From contig NZ_FOFP01000007.1 in the NCBI RefSeq assembly GCF_900110925.1, forward strand, positions 116,760-180,759: 64,000 bases of DNA. Direction: 5' to 3'. The position numbers were made by a program, and so were the translations under genes. The stretch is from Pseudomonas cuatrocienegasensis (GTDB lineage: Bacteria; Pseudomonadota; Gammaproteobacteria; Pseudomonadales; Pseudomonadaceae). Of the stretch, positions 1 to 9,185 are shown piece after piece (positions within the stretch are counted from its first letter, which is position 1; the number at the start of each line of letters is the position of its first letter). The notes under the pieces are model-generated. The model saw nothing but the letters and a program-made list of their open reading frames with translations. It was not told the origin of the DNA and did not search any database.

Positions 1-980
1 CCCTCAATACAGGGCTGGAGCCCGAGTTCAGCCTGTTCCGCCGCGATGCCAACGGCAAGCTGTGCCCGGTGGATGGCAGCGACAAGCTGGAAAAGCCCTG
101 CTACGACTACAAGGGCCTGTCGCGTTCGCGGGCCTTTCTGGAAAAACTCACCGAATCGCTGCAACCGGTCGGCTTCGACATCTACCAGATCGACCATGAA
201 GACGCCTGTGGCCAGTTCGAGATCAACTACACCTACAGCGATGCCATGGAGTCGGCGGACCGCTTCACCTTCTTCCGCATGGCCGCCGGTGAGATCGCCA
301 ACGACCTGGGCATGATCTGCTCCTTTATGCCCAAGCCGGACCCCAAACGCGCCGGCAATGGCATGCACTTCCACCTGTCGATTGCTAGCGCGAGCAACAA
401 GAATCTGTTCCATGACGCCAGCGACCCCAGCGGCATGGGCCTGTCGAAAATGGCCTATCACTTCCTCGCCGGTCTGTTGGCCCACGGCCCGGCGCTGTGT
501 GCCTTCGCCGCGCCCACGGTGAACTCCTACAAGCGCCTGGTGGTGGGCCGCTCGCTGTCCGGGGCGACCTGGGCGCCGGCGTTTATCGCCTATGGCGACA
601 ACAATCGCTCGGCGATGCTGCGCATCCCCTACGGGCGCATCGAGTTCCGCCTGCCGGATGCCGGCTGCAACCCGTACCTGGTCAGCGCAGCGATCATCGC
701 CGCCGGTCTCGACGGCATCGACCGTCAGCTCGATCCGGGCAAGGCCTGCAACGAGAACCTCTACACCCTCAGCCTGGACGAGATCGCCGCGCGTGGCATC
801 GACACCCTGCCGCAGTCGCTCAAGGAAGCCTGCGATGCCCTCGAAGCCGACCCGCTGTTCCGCGAGGTGCTGGGCAAGGAGGTGGTCGACGAGTTCATCA
901 AGCTCAAGCGCATGGAGTGGGTCGAGTACAGCCGCCACGTCTCCGACTGGGAGATCGAGCGCTACACCGAATTTTTTTGA
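1..980 (+). CDS. gmaS: Gamma-glutamylmethylamide synthetase (glutamine synthetase-like), 5' end cut by window
   Basis: The reading frame is open from base 3 and ends at 980, giving about 325 C-terminal residues of a glutamine-synthetase fold protein; the N-terminus lies outside the window. Visible family motifs are GNGMHFHLS (nucleotide/glutamate site), [17 protein letters not shown] and the C-terminal DAGCNPYL. In the GlnT/GmaS branch the enzyme ligates an amine to glutamate using ATP; with methylamine the product is gamma-glutamylmethylamide. The sequence alone does not separate GmaS from a GlnT-type glutamine synthetase. I choose GmaS because the next three genes are an N-methylglutamate synthase set and the window holds trimethylamine, TMAO and dimethylamine enzymes. 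The protein is cytoplasmic and probably heads or continues the mgs operon. Confidence 0.82.
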   Translation, partial: LNTGLEPEFSLFRRDANGKLCPVDGSDKLEKPCYDYKGLSRSRAFLEKLTESLQPVGFDIYQIDHEDACGQFEINYTYSDAMESADRFTFFRMAAGEIANDLGMICSFMPKPDPKRAGNGMHFHLSIASASNKNLFHDASDPSGMGLSKMAYHFLAGLLAHGPALCAFAAPTVNSYKRLVVGRSLSGATWAPAFIAYGDNNRSAMLRIPYGRIEFRLPDAGCNPYLVSAAIIAAGLDGIDRQLDPGKACNENLYTLSLDEIAARGIDTLPQSLKEACDALEADPLFREVLGKEVVDEFIKLKRMEWVEYSRHVSDWEIERYTEFF

Positions 981-1105
981 AGCACCCAGCCGCACGCTTC
1001 AAACCGCAAGCGACTGCGGTGCGAAGCCTTGCACGACATCCGTATCAACTCGGTCAGCTTGCCGCTTGAAGCGTGTAGCTGGCGAACGAAGTGAGGACTG
1101 CTTTT

Positions 1106-2014
1106 ATGTGTGGAATCGTAGGCCTGTACCTGAAGAACCCGGCGCTGGAGTCCCAGCTCGGCGCGCTATTCGAGCCCATGTTGCTGGCCATGACCGACCG
1201 TGGCCCGGACAGCGCCGGATTTGCCATCTACGGTGACGAAGTGAAGGATGGCTGGATCAAACTGACCCTGCAGAGCACTGCCGCCGAGGTCGATTACCAG
1301 GCCCTGATGGGGGCGCTGGAAGGCTGCCTGGGCTGCTCGCTGGACTGGTTTCAAAACGCCAGCGCCGCAGTGCTCAAGACCAACGCCGAAGAGGCGGCAG
1401 TGCGCGCCGTGCTGGCCGAACTGGCGCCCGAGGTGCGGGTGATGAGCGTTGGCCAGAGCATCGAGATCCTCAAGGGCATGGGCTTGCCCAAGGACATTTC
1501 CGAGCGCTTCTCCCTGGCCACCATGCAAGGTAGCCACATCATTGGCCACACCCGCATGGCCACCGAAAGCGCGGTGACCATGGAAGGCAGCCACCCGTTC
1601 TCCACCGGCCAGGACCTGTGCCTGGTGCACAACGGCTCGCTGTCCAACCACTTCCGTCTGCGCCAGGAACTGCGCCGTCACGGCATCGCGTTCGAGACCG
1701 ACAACGACACCGAAGTGGCCGCCGGCTACCTGACCTGGCGCCTGCGCGAAGGCGATTCGCTGAAGGAAGCGCTCGACCACTCGTTGGGCGACCTCGACGG
1801 TTTCTTCACCTTCGCCATCGGCACCCGCGACGGCTTTGCGGTGATCCGCGACCCGATCGCCTGCAAGCCGGCAATCCTTGCCGAGACCGATGACTACGTG
1901 GCCATGGCCTCGGAATACCAGGCGCTGTCCAGTCTGCCGGGTATCGACAAGGCCCGGGTCTGGGAGCCGGAGCCGGCCACCTTGTATATCTGGGAACGTC
2001 CACGCGCTGCCTGA
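1106..2014 (+). CDS. mgsA: N-methylglutamate synthase subunit A (class II glutamine amidotransferase domain)
   Basis: This 302-residue protein has an N-terminal nucleophile amidotransferase fold like the first domain of glutamate synthase. The start is placed at ATG 1106, not at the upstream in-frame codon 1091, because the family needs the catalytic cysteine directly after the initiator Met (MCGIVGLY). GAGG at about 1092 serves as ribosome site. Other motifs are TDRGPDSAGFAIYG, the GHTRMAT segment and LVHNGSLSNH. In the N-methylglutamate pathway MgsA, MgsB and MgsC together convert gamma-glutamylmethylamide to N-methylglutamate, moving the methylamino group. The same gene set is also called glxBCD when no methylamine context is known. 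It follows gmaS by 125 bases and precedes mgsB by 40. Confidence 0.85.
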   Translation: MCGIVGLYLKNPALESQLGALFEPMLLAMTDRGPDSAGFAIYGDEVKDGWIKLTLQSTAAEVDYQALMGALEGCLGCSLDWFQNASAAVLKTNAEEAAVRAVLAELAPEVRVMSVGQSIEILKGMGLPKDISERFSLATMQGSHIIGHTRMATESAVTMEGSHPFSTGQDLCLVHNGSLSNHFRLRQELRRHGIAFETDNDTEVAAGYLTWRLREGDSLKEALDHSLGDLDGFFTFAIGTRDGFAVIRDPIACKPAILAETDDYVAMASEYQALSSLPGIDKARVWEPEPATLYIWERPRAA

Positions 2015-2054
2015 GCCGCCCCGCGCACGACTCTACGAATTCGGAGAACACCCC

Positions 2055-2738
2055 ATGAAGACCATCGACCTTGCCAGCGCCAGCGTGCGCGACCTCAACC
2101 AGGCCCTGCACGACCAGGCCAAGACGCTCGAAGAGCGGGAGTGGCGGGTGACCAACAGCGGCGGCAAGCACAATTTGGCCGTGGGCCTGAGTGAAGCCCT
2201 GAGCATCGATATCGAAGGCCACGCCGGCTACTACTGCGCTGGCATGAACCAGAAAGCCTGTGTCACCGTGCACGGCAACGTCGGTGTCGGCGTGGCCGAG
2301 AACATGATGAGCGGCCAGGTGCGTGTGCGCGGCAGCGCCTCCCAGGCAGCCGGCGCCACCGCCCATGGCGGCCTGCTGGTAATCGAGGGCGATGCCGGCG
2401 CACGTTGCGGGATTTCGATGAAAGGCGTGGACATCGTGGTCGGCGGCAATATCGGCCATATGAGCTGCTTTATGGGCCAGGCCGGCCGGCTGGTGGTCTG
2501 CGGTGATGCCGGCGACGCCCTGGGCGACTCGCTCTACGAGACGCGCATCTACGTCAAAGGCACGGTCAAGTCCCTGGGCTCGGACTGCATCGAGAAGGAG
2601 ATGCGCGCCGAGCACCTGGAAGAACTCGCCGAGCTGCTCAACCGCGCCGGCTTCGACCAAGACCCCAGCGCCTTCAAGCGCTACGGCTCGGCCCGTCAGC
2701 TGTACAACTTCAAGGTCGACAACGCTTCGGCGTACTGA
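2055..2738 (+). CDS. mgsB: N-methylglutamate synthase subunit B (GXGXG-repeat domain)
   Basis: The 227-residue protein corresponds to the C-terminal beta-helix (GXGXG) domain of glutamate synthase, here encoded as a separate subunit. Repeated glycine-rich turns are visible, for example GNVGVGVAENMMSG, GGNIGHMS and GDAGDALGDSLYE. ATG 2055 is chosen because it has GGAGA eight bases upstream; the open frame reaches back to 1878 but that part overlaps mgsA. The domain has a structural role, holding the amidotransferase and FMN synthase parts together. Its position between mgsA and mgsC is the order expected for this operon. Confidence 0.85.
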   Translation: MKTIDLASASVRDLNQALHDQAKTLEEREWRVTNSGGKHNLAVGLSEALSIDIEGHAGYYCAGMNQKACVTVHGNVGVGVAENMMSGQVRVRGSASQAAGATAHGGLLVIEGDAGARCGISMKGVDIVVGGNIGHMSCFMGQAGRLVVCGDAGDALGDSLYETRIYVKGTVKSLGSDCIEKEMRAEHLEELAELLNRAGFDQDPSAFKRYGSARQLYNFKVDNASAY

Positions 2739-2751
2739 TCAAGCACCGCCC

Positions 2752-2800
2752 GGTGCGCACGGCGCACCCTACCGATTACCGACGCCCGTAGGGTGCGCGG
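2752..2800. repeat. GTGCGCACGGCGCACC-type palindromic repeat, inverted pair
   Basis: GGTGCGCACGGCGCACCCTA at 2752 is followed after 15 bases by the inverted partial copy GTAGGGTGCGC near 2789. The pair can fold into a stem in the mgsB-mgsC gap. Copies of the same unit occur near 13722, 19722, 29748, 32157, 48024 and 48065. Confidence 0.8.
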
Positions 2801-2845
2801 GGCCGCCTAGGCTGTGCGCACCACTGCTTCGACGAGGAATGTGCA

Positions 2846-4171
2846 ATGAGCGAAAAAATCACCCCGGTACTGCGCGAGTCCGCCACCTTCGACCGCCTGA
2901 GCATTCAGGAAATCCAGCGTGCCGCAGAAACCGGCATCTACGACATCCGTGGCGGCGGCACGAAGCGCAAGCTGCCGCACTTCGATGACTTGCTGCTACT
3001 CGGCGCCTCCATGTCGCGCTACCCGTTGGAGGGCTACCGCGAGAAGTGCGGCACCGATGTCATACTCGGCAACCGCTTCGCCAAGAAGCCGATCCACCTG
3101 AACATTCCGGTGACCATCGCCGGCATGAGCTTCGGCGCACTCTCGGCCCAAGCCAAGGAAGCCCTCGGTCGCGGCGCGACCATCGCCGGTACCAGCACCA
3201 CCACCGGCGACGGCGGCATGACCCCAGAAGAGCGCGGCCAGTCGCAGCACCTGGTCTACCAGTATCTGCCCTCGCGTTACGGCATGAACCCGGATGACCT
3301 ACGCAAGGCCGATGCCATCGAGATCGTTCTCGGCCAGGGCGCCAAGCCCGGTGGCGGCGGCATGCTGCTGGGCATGAAGGTCACCGAGCGCGTGGCCGGC
3401 ATGCGCACCCTGCCGATTGGCGTCGACCAGCGCAGCGCCTGCCGCCACCCGGACTGGACCGGCCCGGACGATCTGGCGATCAAGATCGCCGAGCTGCGCG
3501 AGATCACCGACTGGGAAAAACCCATCTACGTGAAAATCGGCGCCAGCCGCCCGTACTACGACGTCAAACTGGCGGTGAAGGCCGGCGCCGACGTGATCGT
3601 CCTCGACGGCATGCAGGGCGGTACCGCAGCCACCCAGGAAGTGTTTATCGAGCATGTCGGCATCCCGATTCTCTCGGCCATCCCGCAAGCGGTGCAGGCT
3701 CTGCAGGAGATGGACATGCACCGCAAGGTGCAACTGATCGTCTCTGGCGGCATTCGCACCGGCGCCGACGTGGCCAAGGCCATGGCCATGGGCGCTGATG
3801 CGGTGGCCATCGGCACCGCCGCGCTGATTGCCCTGGGCGACAACCACCCGAGCCTGGACGAGGAACTGAAGAAGATCGGCTCGGCCGCCGGCTTCTACGA
3901 CGACTGGCAGAACGGCCGCGACCCGGCCGGTATCACCACCCAGGACCCGGAACTGGCCAAGCGCCTCGACCCGGTCGCCGGTGGCCGGCGCCTGGCCAAC
4001 TACCTGCGCGTGCTAGTGCTGGAAGCGCAGACCATGGCCCGCGCCTGCGGCAAATCGCACCTGCACAACCTCGACCCCGAGGACCTGGTCGCCCTGACCG
4101 TGGAAGCCGCCGCCATGGCCCGCGTGCCCCTGGCCGGCACCAACTGGGTGCCGGGGCAGCTGCAGTACTGA
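2846..4171 (+). CDS. mgsC: N-methylglutamate synthase subunit C (FMN-binding glutamate synthase domain)
   Basis: This 441-residue TIM-barrel protein matches the FMN-binding central domain of glutamate synthase. Visible features are the FMN/2-oxoglutarate barrel segments GMSFGALSAQAKEALGRGA, VIVLDGMQGGTAATQ, SGGIRTGADVAKAMAMGADAVAIGT and the end LAGTNWVPGQ. GAGGA nine bases before ATG 2846 supports the start. It supplies the flavin site that reduces the imino intermediate to N-methylglutamate. The region where glutamate synthase has its three-cysteine iron-sulfur loop (after AVAIGTAALIALG, before AGITTQDP) contains no cysteine here and a longer insertion, so electrons probably enter by another path. 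It is the last gene of the operon; the next gene is on the other strand. Confidence 0.85.
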   Translation: MSEKITPVLRESATFDRLSIQEIQRAAETGIYDIRGGGTKRKLPHFDDLLLLGASMSRYPLEGYREKCGTDVILGNRFAKKPIHLNIPVTIAGMSFGALSAQAKEALGRGATIAGTSTTTGDGGMTPEERGQSQHLVYQYLPSRYGMNPDDLRKADAIEIVLGQGAKPGGGGMLLGMKVTERVAGMRTLPIGVDQRSACRHPDWTGPDDLAIKIAELREITDWEKPIYVKIGASRPYYDVKLAVKAGADVIVLDGMQGGTAATQEVFIEHVGIPILSAIPQAVQALQEMDMHRKVQLIVSGGIRTGADVAKAMAMGADAVAIGTAALIALGDNHPSLDEELKKIGSAAGFYDDWQNGRDPAGITTQDPELAKRLDPVAGGRRLANYLRVLVLEAQTMARACGKSHLHNLDPEDLVALTVEAAAMARVPLAGTNWVPGQLQY

Positions 4172-4471
4172 GCGGGCTATGTGCTCAGGTGGCTGCTGCC
4201 CCGCGCTGTAGGAGCGAATTTATTCGCGATAATCGCGTCGTTTCGCACCGACTCAGGCATACAACAGACCCTAACAAGAAGTCTATGTCTCAGTTCGGTG
4301 TTGCACGGCGCCGCGGCTTCTCGTAGGAGCCGCGCCTCGCGGCGAATAGCAGCCATTCAGCGGTCTATCAGATAGCCCACAAGCTTCGCGCCGTGGGCGG
4401 CGCTCCTACGGTCTGCAGGCGAATGCAACAGTCAATTGGGACATAGCCAACAGCCTCCGCAAGTTGCGGAT
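4172..4471. other. Intergenic region with pseudomonad repeats between convergent genes
   Basis: These 300 bases between mgsC and the convergent binding protein have no credible gene. They hold GTAGGAGCGAATTTATTCGC at 4208-4227 and an inverted pair GTAGGAGCCGCGCCTCGCGG near 4322 and GGCGGCGCTCCTAC near 4395. Such REP-like hairpins are common in Pseudomonas and may end transcription from both sides. I see no canonical U-tract terminator. Confidence 0.6.
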
Positions 4472-5221
4472 TTACGGGGCAGCGGGCTGCGTGTAACGAC
4501 GCTGGATGCGCTCCAGTTCACCTGAAAGGCGCAATTGGTGCAGCGCACGGGCCCAGTCGCTTATCAGTTCGTCGTCACTGTCGCGGCTAAAGGCGATGTA
4601 CAGCGAGGCGCGGTAGATCTCGATAGGGATTTTGCGCAGCGTGCCAGGGGCGATGTTCAACTGGCGGCTGTAATAGGCCACCCCCGCATCGGTATCGCCA
4701 ATGATGATATCGGTGCGCCCAGCCATGAGCATGCGATAGAGCTGATGGTTCGCGGTGGCACTTCTATCGATGTTATTGAGGCCCAGCGACTGCAGCATAT
4801 CGGGCACCAGGCCGGCATGCCGCGTGGTGATTCGCGGGACGTGCAGCAGTTGTTCCAGGGAATGTACGGGCTGCGCCGCGCTGGCCAACTGATAAGGGTA
4901 AATGGACTCTTCGACGATGGGCCCAACCCACTTGTATAACGGTTCGCGCTCGGCGGTGCGGAACATGGAGTACATGATGGTCTTGGGCCGGGTCTGCAGT
5001 GCACGGGTGGCTCGCATACTCGGCAGTAGCACCATCTCGAAGTCATCCCCAGTCAGCGCCATGATGGCCCGAACGATTTCGGTGGTCATGCCCGTAAGCT
5101 GGTGGTTCTCATGGTAGTTGTATGGCGCCCACTCTTCGGTAACTACCTGATACTCCTCGGCCCTGGCAAAAGTACCGAGCAGTAGGCAGATCAGTGCTGC
5201 AGCAAGCGTCGAAAATTTCAC
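4472..5221 (-). CDS. Periplasmic amino-acid-type binding protein (SBP_bac_3 family)
   Basis: The protein has 249 residues from GTG 5221, which gives a clean signal peptide (basic start, LAAALICLLLG, cleavage near FARAEE); the longer frame from 5299 would bury this peptide. The mature part is a family-3 solute-binding fold (EYQVVTEEWAPYNY near the start, GDTDAGVAYY in the second lobe). No permease or ATPase genes adjoin it. It belongs to the short orphan binding proteins frequent in Pseudomonas, many of which lack a transport role. Ligand unknown. Confidence 0.7.
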   Translation of the reverse strand: MKFSTLAAALICLLLGTFARAEEYQVVTEEWAPYNYHENHQLTGMTTEIVRAIMALTGDDFEMVLLPSMRATRALQTRPKTIMYSMFRTAEREPLYKWVGPIVEESIYPYQLASAAQPVHSLEQLLHVPRITTRHAGLVPDMLQSLGLNNIDRSATANHQLYRMLMAGRTDIIIGDTDAGVAYYSRQLNIAPGTLRKIPIEIYRASLYIAFSRDSDDELISDWARALHQLRLSGELERIQRRYTQPAAP

Positions 5222-5403
5222 GTGTTCTGCCTGATGGGCTGTGCGCTGTTTTAAAAACGAATAGGGTCGAACATGCAAGACAAGCATAGTTGCTGACACG
5301 CACCTAACTTTTTAAACAGGGCTAAATGGGTCATGTCGCGATCTACGGCAAGCTTGCAGGGCCGTTTGGCGGCCGAACCGGCCCATGCTCAAGCCCGTGA
5401 GTC

Positions 5404-6594
5404 TCAGTGGGTGTGCTCACCTAGGCAAATACGGTTACGGCCTTGCTGTTTGGCCTGGTAGAGCAGGCGGTCACACTGCGCGAGCAGGTCATGAGCATGC
5501 AGCAGCCCGGGTGTGGCGGAGGTGATCGCGCCCAGGCTGATGGTCAAATGGCGCAAGGTGTCGGGGCGGTGCAGGTGCTCGATACCGAGGCTGGCGACCT
5601 GTTCGCGCAGCCGCTCTGCGAGCGCACTCAATTCGTCGTCATGCTCGATATGCAGCAGGATCACGAACTCTTCACCGCCGTAGCGGAACAACTGCCCCTG
5701 ACCGTTGCGCACGCTATTGCCCATGCAGCTTGCGACCTTACGCAAGCACTGATCACCGGCCAGGTGGCCGTAGTGGTCGTTGAAGGGTTTGAAGTAGTCG
5801 ATATCCACCAACAGCAGTGAAAAGTGCCGGCCATCCAGGCGCATCTGATTCCAGTGTTTCTCCAGGCTCAGGTCAAAGGCGCGGCGATTACCGACGTCGG
5901 TCAGCGCATCGGTGCTGGCCAGCGTTTCCAGACGCAGGTTCAGCTCGGCCAGTTCGTCGCGCTGGCGCTTTTTCTCCAGGTCATTGAGAAACGCCACGCG
6001 CACGCCATTGATATTGGTCCAGCTGATAAACAGGCTGAACAGCAGCACCGGCAAGTAGGCGATGGCAAACACCAGCACCGGCTTGCTCTGGCCGTCGTGC
6101 AGCAGCGACACGTTGTAGAGGATGATCGCCGAGATCGTCAGCGAGCACAGCACAATGCCGCGCAGCGAATAGCGCGCGCCCAGGTTGGCGAGAATGATGA
6201 ACACCACCGAGGCATACAGGAAGGTGTGGATATCCGGCGAGCTGCTGCGTTTGAGCAGCTCGAACCAGGCGATGGTCGAGACGATATCGTGCAAGGGCAT
6301 CAGCATGTCCATCAGCAGCACGTTGCGGCTGTGGCGAAACACGATGTAGATATTGACCAGCCCAATCAGGCTCAAGCCACCACGTAGCAGCAGCGACTCC
6401 AGGGCCATGTCCGGGATCAGCAGCGCATCGGCGAACACGTAGAGGTCGTAGGCGATCATCGCGATAAAGTTGATCGCCAGCAAAAAACCGCCGTAATGCT
6501 GCTCCACATAGCGCTTGAACGGCGCCTGCAGGTGCGCGGGAATGCTCCGGCCATACTGCCGTACGGGCGCAGAGTCCAATTCGAAGGCGCTCAT
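5404..6594 (-). CDS. Membrane diguanylate cyclase (GGDEF)
   Basis: A 396-residue protein with about six predicted membrane helices in residues 40-200 (for example GGFLLAINFIAMIAYDLYVF and PVLVFAIAYLPVLLFSLF), a short coiled coil (EKKRQRDELAELNLRLE) and a C-terminal GGDEF domain. The active-site loop reads RYGGEEF, a catalytically competent form, and DIDYFKPFNDHYGH is the metal/substrate-binding segment. The product would be cyclic di-GMP at the inner membrane, with the multi-helix part as sensor. Start ATG 6594 is preferred over 6633 because AAGGA lies 10 bases upstream. Monocistronic by appearance. No upper inhibitory RxxD site is obvious. Confidence 0.85.
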   Translation of the reverse strand: MSAFELDSAPVRQYGRSIPAHLQAPFKRYVEQHYGGFLLAINFIAMIAYDLYVFADALLIPDMALESLLLRGGLSLIGLVNIYIVFRHSRNVLLMDMLMPLHDIVSTIAWFELLKRSSSPDIHTFLYASVVFIILANLGARYSLRGIVLCSLTISAIILYNVSLLHDGQSKPVLVFAIAYLPVLLFSLFISWTNINGVRVAFLNDLEKKRQRDELAELNLRLETLASTDALTDVGNRRAFDLSLEKHWNQMRLDGRHFSLLLVDIDYFKPFNDHYGHLAGDQCLRKVASCMGNSVRNGQGQLFRYGGEEFVILLHIEHDDELSALAERLREQVASLGIEHLHRPDTLRHLTISLGAITSATPGLLHAHDLLAQCDRLLYQAKQQGRNRICLGEHTH

Positions 6595-6922
6595 CGAGCC
6601 TTGTTCCTTTAGATCGTCAGGGCCGAACAGCACACCTCAGTTAAGGTGCACCAGCGGCATTTATAGTGGGCTGTACAGGCTGGGGTGATTGCTTTTGGCC
6701 AGCGCGGCCAGGCAAGCATGCCTGAAATACATGACGTTAGCCCGCGGGCTGTTCGGCATGTCGTTTTTAGTGCGTCCTGCCCTTCAGCCGATACGCGGCT
6801 GTAGGCCTGGCCCGGTTTAGCGCGATGCTGCGTTTCTCGATTGCTCATTTAGCCGGCTAAACTTCGCGGGACCAAACACCTAGGCCATAAATATGGCTGC
6901 ATCACACAAGGAACCCGCCTCA
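6595..6922. other. Divergent intergenic region carrying a transposable-element remnant
   Basis: The gap between the diguanylate cyclase and the next rightward gene contains no supported gene. A block at about 6804-6868 closely matches the inner arm of the 264-279-bp TA-flanked element described at 45356 and 46178. Promoters for both flanking genes should lie here, but I could not identify hexamers with confidence. Confidence 0.6.
6804..6868. mobile_element. Remnant of TA-flanked MITE-like element
   Basis: The segment GCGATGCTGCGTTTCTCGAT and the following TTAGCCGGCTAAACTTCGC are nearly identical to the inner hairpin arm of the full copies at 45356 and 46178. Both terminal inverted repeats and the other arm are missing, so this is a decayed fragment. 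Confidence 0.75.
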
Positions 6923-7402
6923 ATGGCCTCCCCAGATAAACAGCAAAAGCGCGCCCAGCGAGCCAAAGCCAAGGCCAAGCAGAACCGTGCGGGCAAGCCC
7001 AAAGCCAATGTGGTGCACCCGGTGTTGGCCAATCCGTTGATCAACGAGCCGTTCGATGATGTCGCAATCGATCTGAGCACCTTCGACTTCAAGGACATCG
7101 AAGAAAACGGTTTCGACCCGGCGGACTTTGACGATCTGTTCCAGGCGATGAAGTTCGGCGAAGGCATCAGCCTGCTGGCGATGTGCGTGGTGTTCCTGCA
7201 ATACCCGGTGTTGGAGCTGGTGGTCTCGGAGGAGGAAGAAGAGGCGGCAACTGACTTTATGATGGGCCTGCTGATCACCTACCGCGCGCTCTTGCACAAT
7301 GAAGATGAAGACACGGCTGTGGCATGGATCGGTGGTGAGGCCTTCCAGGCTGCCTACAACCAGGCGTCGATGATCCTGCAGAAGAAAAACGCGCGCGTTT
7401 AA
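6923..7402 (+). CDS. Conserved hypothetical protein with basic N-terminus
   Basis: The protein has 159 residues from ATG 6923, chosen because AAGGA lies at about 6907; an in-frame ATG at 6893 is possible. The first 35 residues are very basic and Ala/Lys-rich (KQQKRAQRAKAKAKQ), followed by acidic segments (DFKDIEENGFDPADFDDLF) and a helical part with an EEEEEAA run. No signal peptide and no clear membrane helix. I do not recognise a functional family. The charge pattern suggests a soluble nucleic-acid or protein-binding factor, but that is only inference. Confidence 0.65.
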   Translation: MASPDKQQKRAQRAKAKAKQNRAGKPKANVVHPVLANPLINEPFDDVAIDLSTFDFKDIEENGFDPADFDDLFQAMKFGEGISLLAMCVVFLQYPVLELVVSEEEEEAATDFMMGLLITYRALLHNEDEDTAVAWIGGEAFQAAYNQASMILQKKNARV

Positions 7403-7480
7403 CCACACGCCAGGCAGCCACTGTCGGCTCGTTGGTGCATACCTGCACAAAGCGCTCGTTGCGTCGAATGCAACTGTGAC

Positions 7481-8389
7481 TCAGCTGGCCCGATTCAACA
7501 GCAGGGTCGAGAAATCGCAGACTGCGCTGGCCAGTTCTGCCACATGCCGGTTGAGGCCTTTTTGCCGGTCGCTTCTATAGAGCGCGGCATAACGTATATG
7601 CGGCAGCCCCGGCGTAGTCGAAATGGTCTTGAGCATGCCTAGATCCACGAGATGGGAAAGGCATTGTTTGGGCAGATAGCTGATGCCGATCCCCGACAGT
7701 GTCAACCCTACCTGGACCAGCAAATTGTCACTGCTCAGCGTTCGCGGGAGATACACGTTGTGGCTCGATAGCCAGCGTTCATACACCACCCCGGTCCCGG
7801 AACTGGAACCTTGCGTCAGAACGGTGTAGGCACCTAAATCTTGCAGGCGCATGGCCGATGTGTGGGGCGCTAAATGAGGCGCACACATCCAGGCGTTTTC
7901 GACTGTTTTCAGCGGCGTCGCGACAAAGCGGACGTCTTCGTAGACATCCGGCACGATGATCAGATCCAACTGGTCATCTTGCAGTTTCCGGAACAGCTGG
8001 GTGCTTAGCTCCACTGAAGGTTCGATATGAACCTTTGGATACGTTTGTCGAATCCCTCCCACCAACGCGGGAAGCCAGGTCATTGCCGTCAGCTCGGTTA
8101 CACCGATGCGAAAGTGCTTGACCAGTACCTCGTTCGAGCTGATCCGCTCGACCAATGCGTCCCGGCTTTCGAGCAGGCTTTTAGCATCGTCGAGTAGCTC
8201 GAATCCCTTTTCGGTTAACCGCGCCTGGCGTTTCGAGCGATCAAACAGCTCCACGTCGAACGATTCTTCCAGCTCCTGGATCCGCTTTGAAATGGCGGAT
8301 TGAGACATGTGCAGCTTGTTTGCAGCCGTTTCAAAGCTGCCCATCTCCGCTATCCAGTAGAGCGCTTCCAGTTGCTTGAAAGTGATCAC
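7481..8389 (-). CDS. LysR-family transcriptional regulator of the divergent aldolase/aminotransferase unit
   Basis: The protein has 302 residues with an N-terminal winged helix-turn-helix (FKQLEALYWIAEMGSFETAA, then MSQSAISKRIQELE) and a LysR co-inducer domain. It lies divergently from the aldolase gene with 121 bases between starts, the usual arrangement for a LysR regulator and its target. It probably activates 8511-11783 in response to the substrate of that unit. Base composition here and through the next three genes is less GC-rich than in the flanking operons. Confidence 0.85.
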   Translation of the reverse strand: MITFKQLEALYWIAEMGSFETAANKLHMSQSAISKRIQELEESFDVELFDRSKRQARLTEKGFELLDDAKSLLESRDALVERISSNEVLVKHFRIGVTELTAMTWLPALVGGIRQTYPKVHIEPSVELSTQLFRKLQDDQLDLIIVPDVYEDVRFVATPLKTVENAWMCAPHLAPHTSAMRLQDLGAYTVLTQGSSSGTGVVYERWLSSHNVYLPRTLSSDNLLVQVGLTLSGIGISYLPKQCLSHLVDLGMLKTISTTPGLPHIRYAALYRSDRQKGLNRHVAELASAVCDFSTLLLNRAS

Positions 8390-8510
8390 GATACGATTCC
8401 ATATGAAAAAAAGAGGTCTGATTGGATCGTAAAATATCGCTAAAAATAATTTTAATCACCTCCTAAGATCGGGCTGTAAACCAGCGAAGCCCACCCGGAG
8501 ATTAAAAATA
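8390..8510. promoter_or_regulatory. AT-rich divergent control region
   Basis: The 121 bases between the LysR regulator and the aldolase gene contain AT-rich stretches (around 8432-8456). A LysR site and both promoters should lie here. I could not define one T-N11-A box with certainty. GGAG at 8497-8500 is the ribosome site of the aldolase gene. Confidence 0.45.
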
Positions 8511-9185
8511 ATGTTGCCTGGTCTGAGAATCCAAACCTGCGTTAGTCCTGCCCCCCAGCACCTGATCGATGCGTTCCGTGACGTTGTCACCCCTCACCTG
8601 AGCGACAGCCTGGGCCGTCATATCGGAGCCCGTGGGCTCAAGCGCTACAACCAGACGGGCAAGCTTGTAGGAACTGCGCTCACGGTCAAAACGCGTCCAG
8701 GTGACAACCTCTTTATCTATAAAGCGATGTCCATGATCCAGCCAGGGCATGTGCTGGTGATCGACGCACAGGGCGATACACGCAACGCGGTAATCGGTGA
8801 GTTAATCAAGCTTTATGCACAGCAACGAGGATGCGCGGGCTTCGTTGTGAACGGTGCGATTCGCGATGTCGCCAGTTTTGAACGTACGCCCTGTTATGCC
8901 CTGGATGTCGTCCATTGCGGCCCCTATAAAACCGGTCCTGGCGAAATCAACGTGCCGGTCAGCATTGCTGGGATGCTGGTCAATCCTGGCGACATCATGG
9001 TTGGCGACGAGGATGGCTTGCTGGCATTTGGCCAAGAGCATGCCGAAGCGCTTCTTGAGGCTGCGCGTAAGCATGCGCTGCATGAAGAGCGCATCAAGGC
9101 TGAAATCGCCACTGGAAATCCTCGCCAGTCCTGGATGGACGCGGTGCTCGATAAGCACGGTCTTGCCCAGGGTAATCAGCAATGA
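8511..9185 (+). CDS. RraA-like 4-hydroxy-4-methyl/4-carboxy-4-hydroxy-2-oxoacid aldolase family protein
   Basis: The 224-residue protein has the RraA/HMG-CHA aldolase fold. The signature runs GELIKLYAQQRGCAGFVVNG followed by AIRD, where Arg118 and Asp119 match the substrate-binding Arg and metal-binding Asp of the class II aldolases in this family. Those enzymes split 4-hydroxy-4-methyl-2-oxoglutarate or 4-carboxy-4-hydroxy-2-oxoadipate, releasing pyruvate. It is followed with a four-base ATGA overlap by an aminotransferase, so a 4-hydroxy-2-oxoacid made by transamination is the natural substrate to suppose. RraA-type RNase E regulators share the fold, but the Arg-Asp pair and metabolic context favour an aldolase. 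Confidence 0.75.
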   Translation: MLPGLRIQTCVSPAPQHLIDAFRDVVTPHLSDSLGRHIGARGLKRYNQTGKLVGTALTVKTRPGDNLFIYKAMSMIQPGHVLVIDAQGDTRNAVIGELIKLYAQQRGCAGFVVNGAIRDVASFERTPCYALDVVHCGPYKTGPGEINVPVSIAGMLVNPGDIMVGDEDGLLAFGQEHAEALLEAARKHALHEERIKAEIATGNPRQSWMDAVLDKHGLAQGNQQ

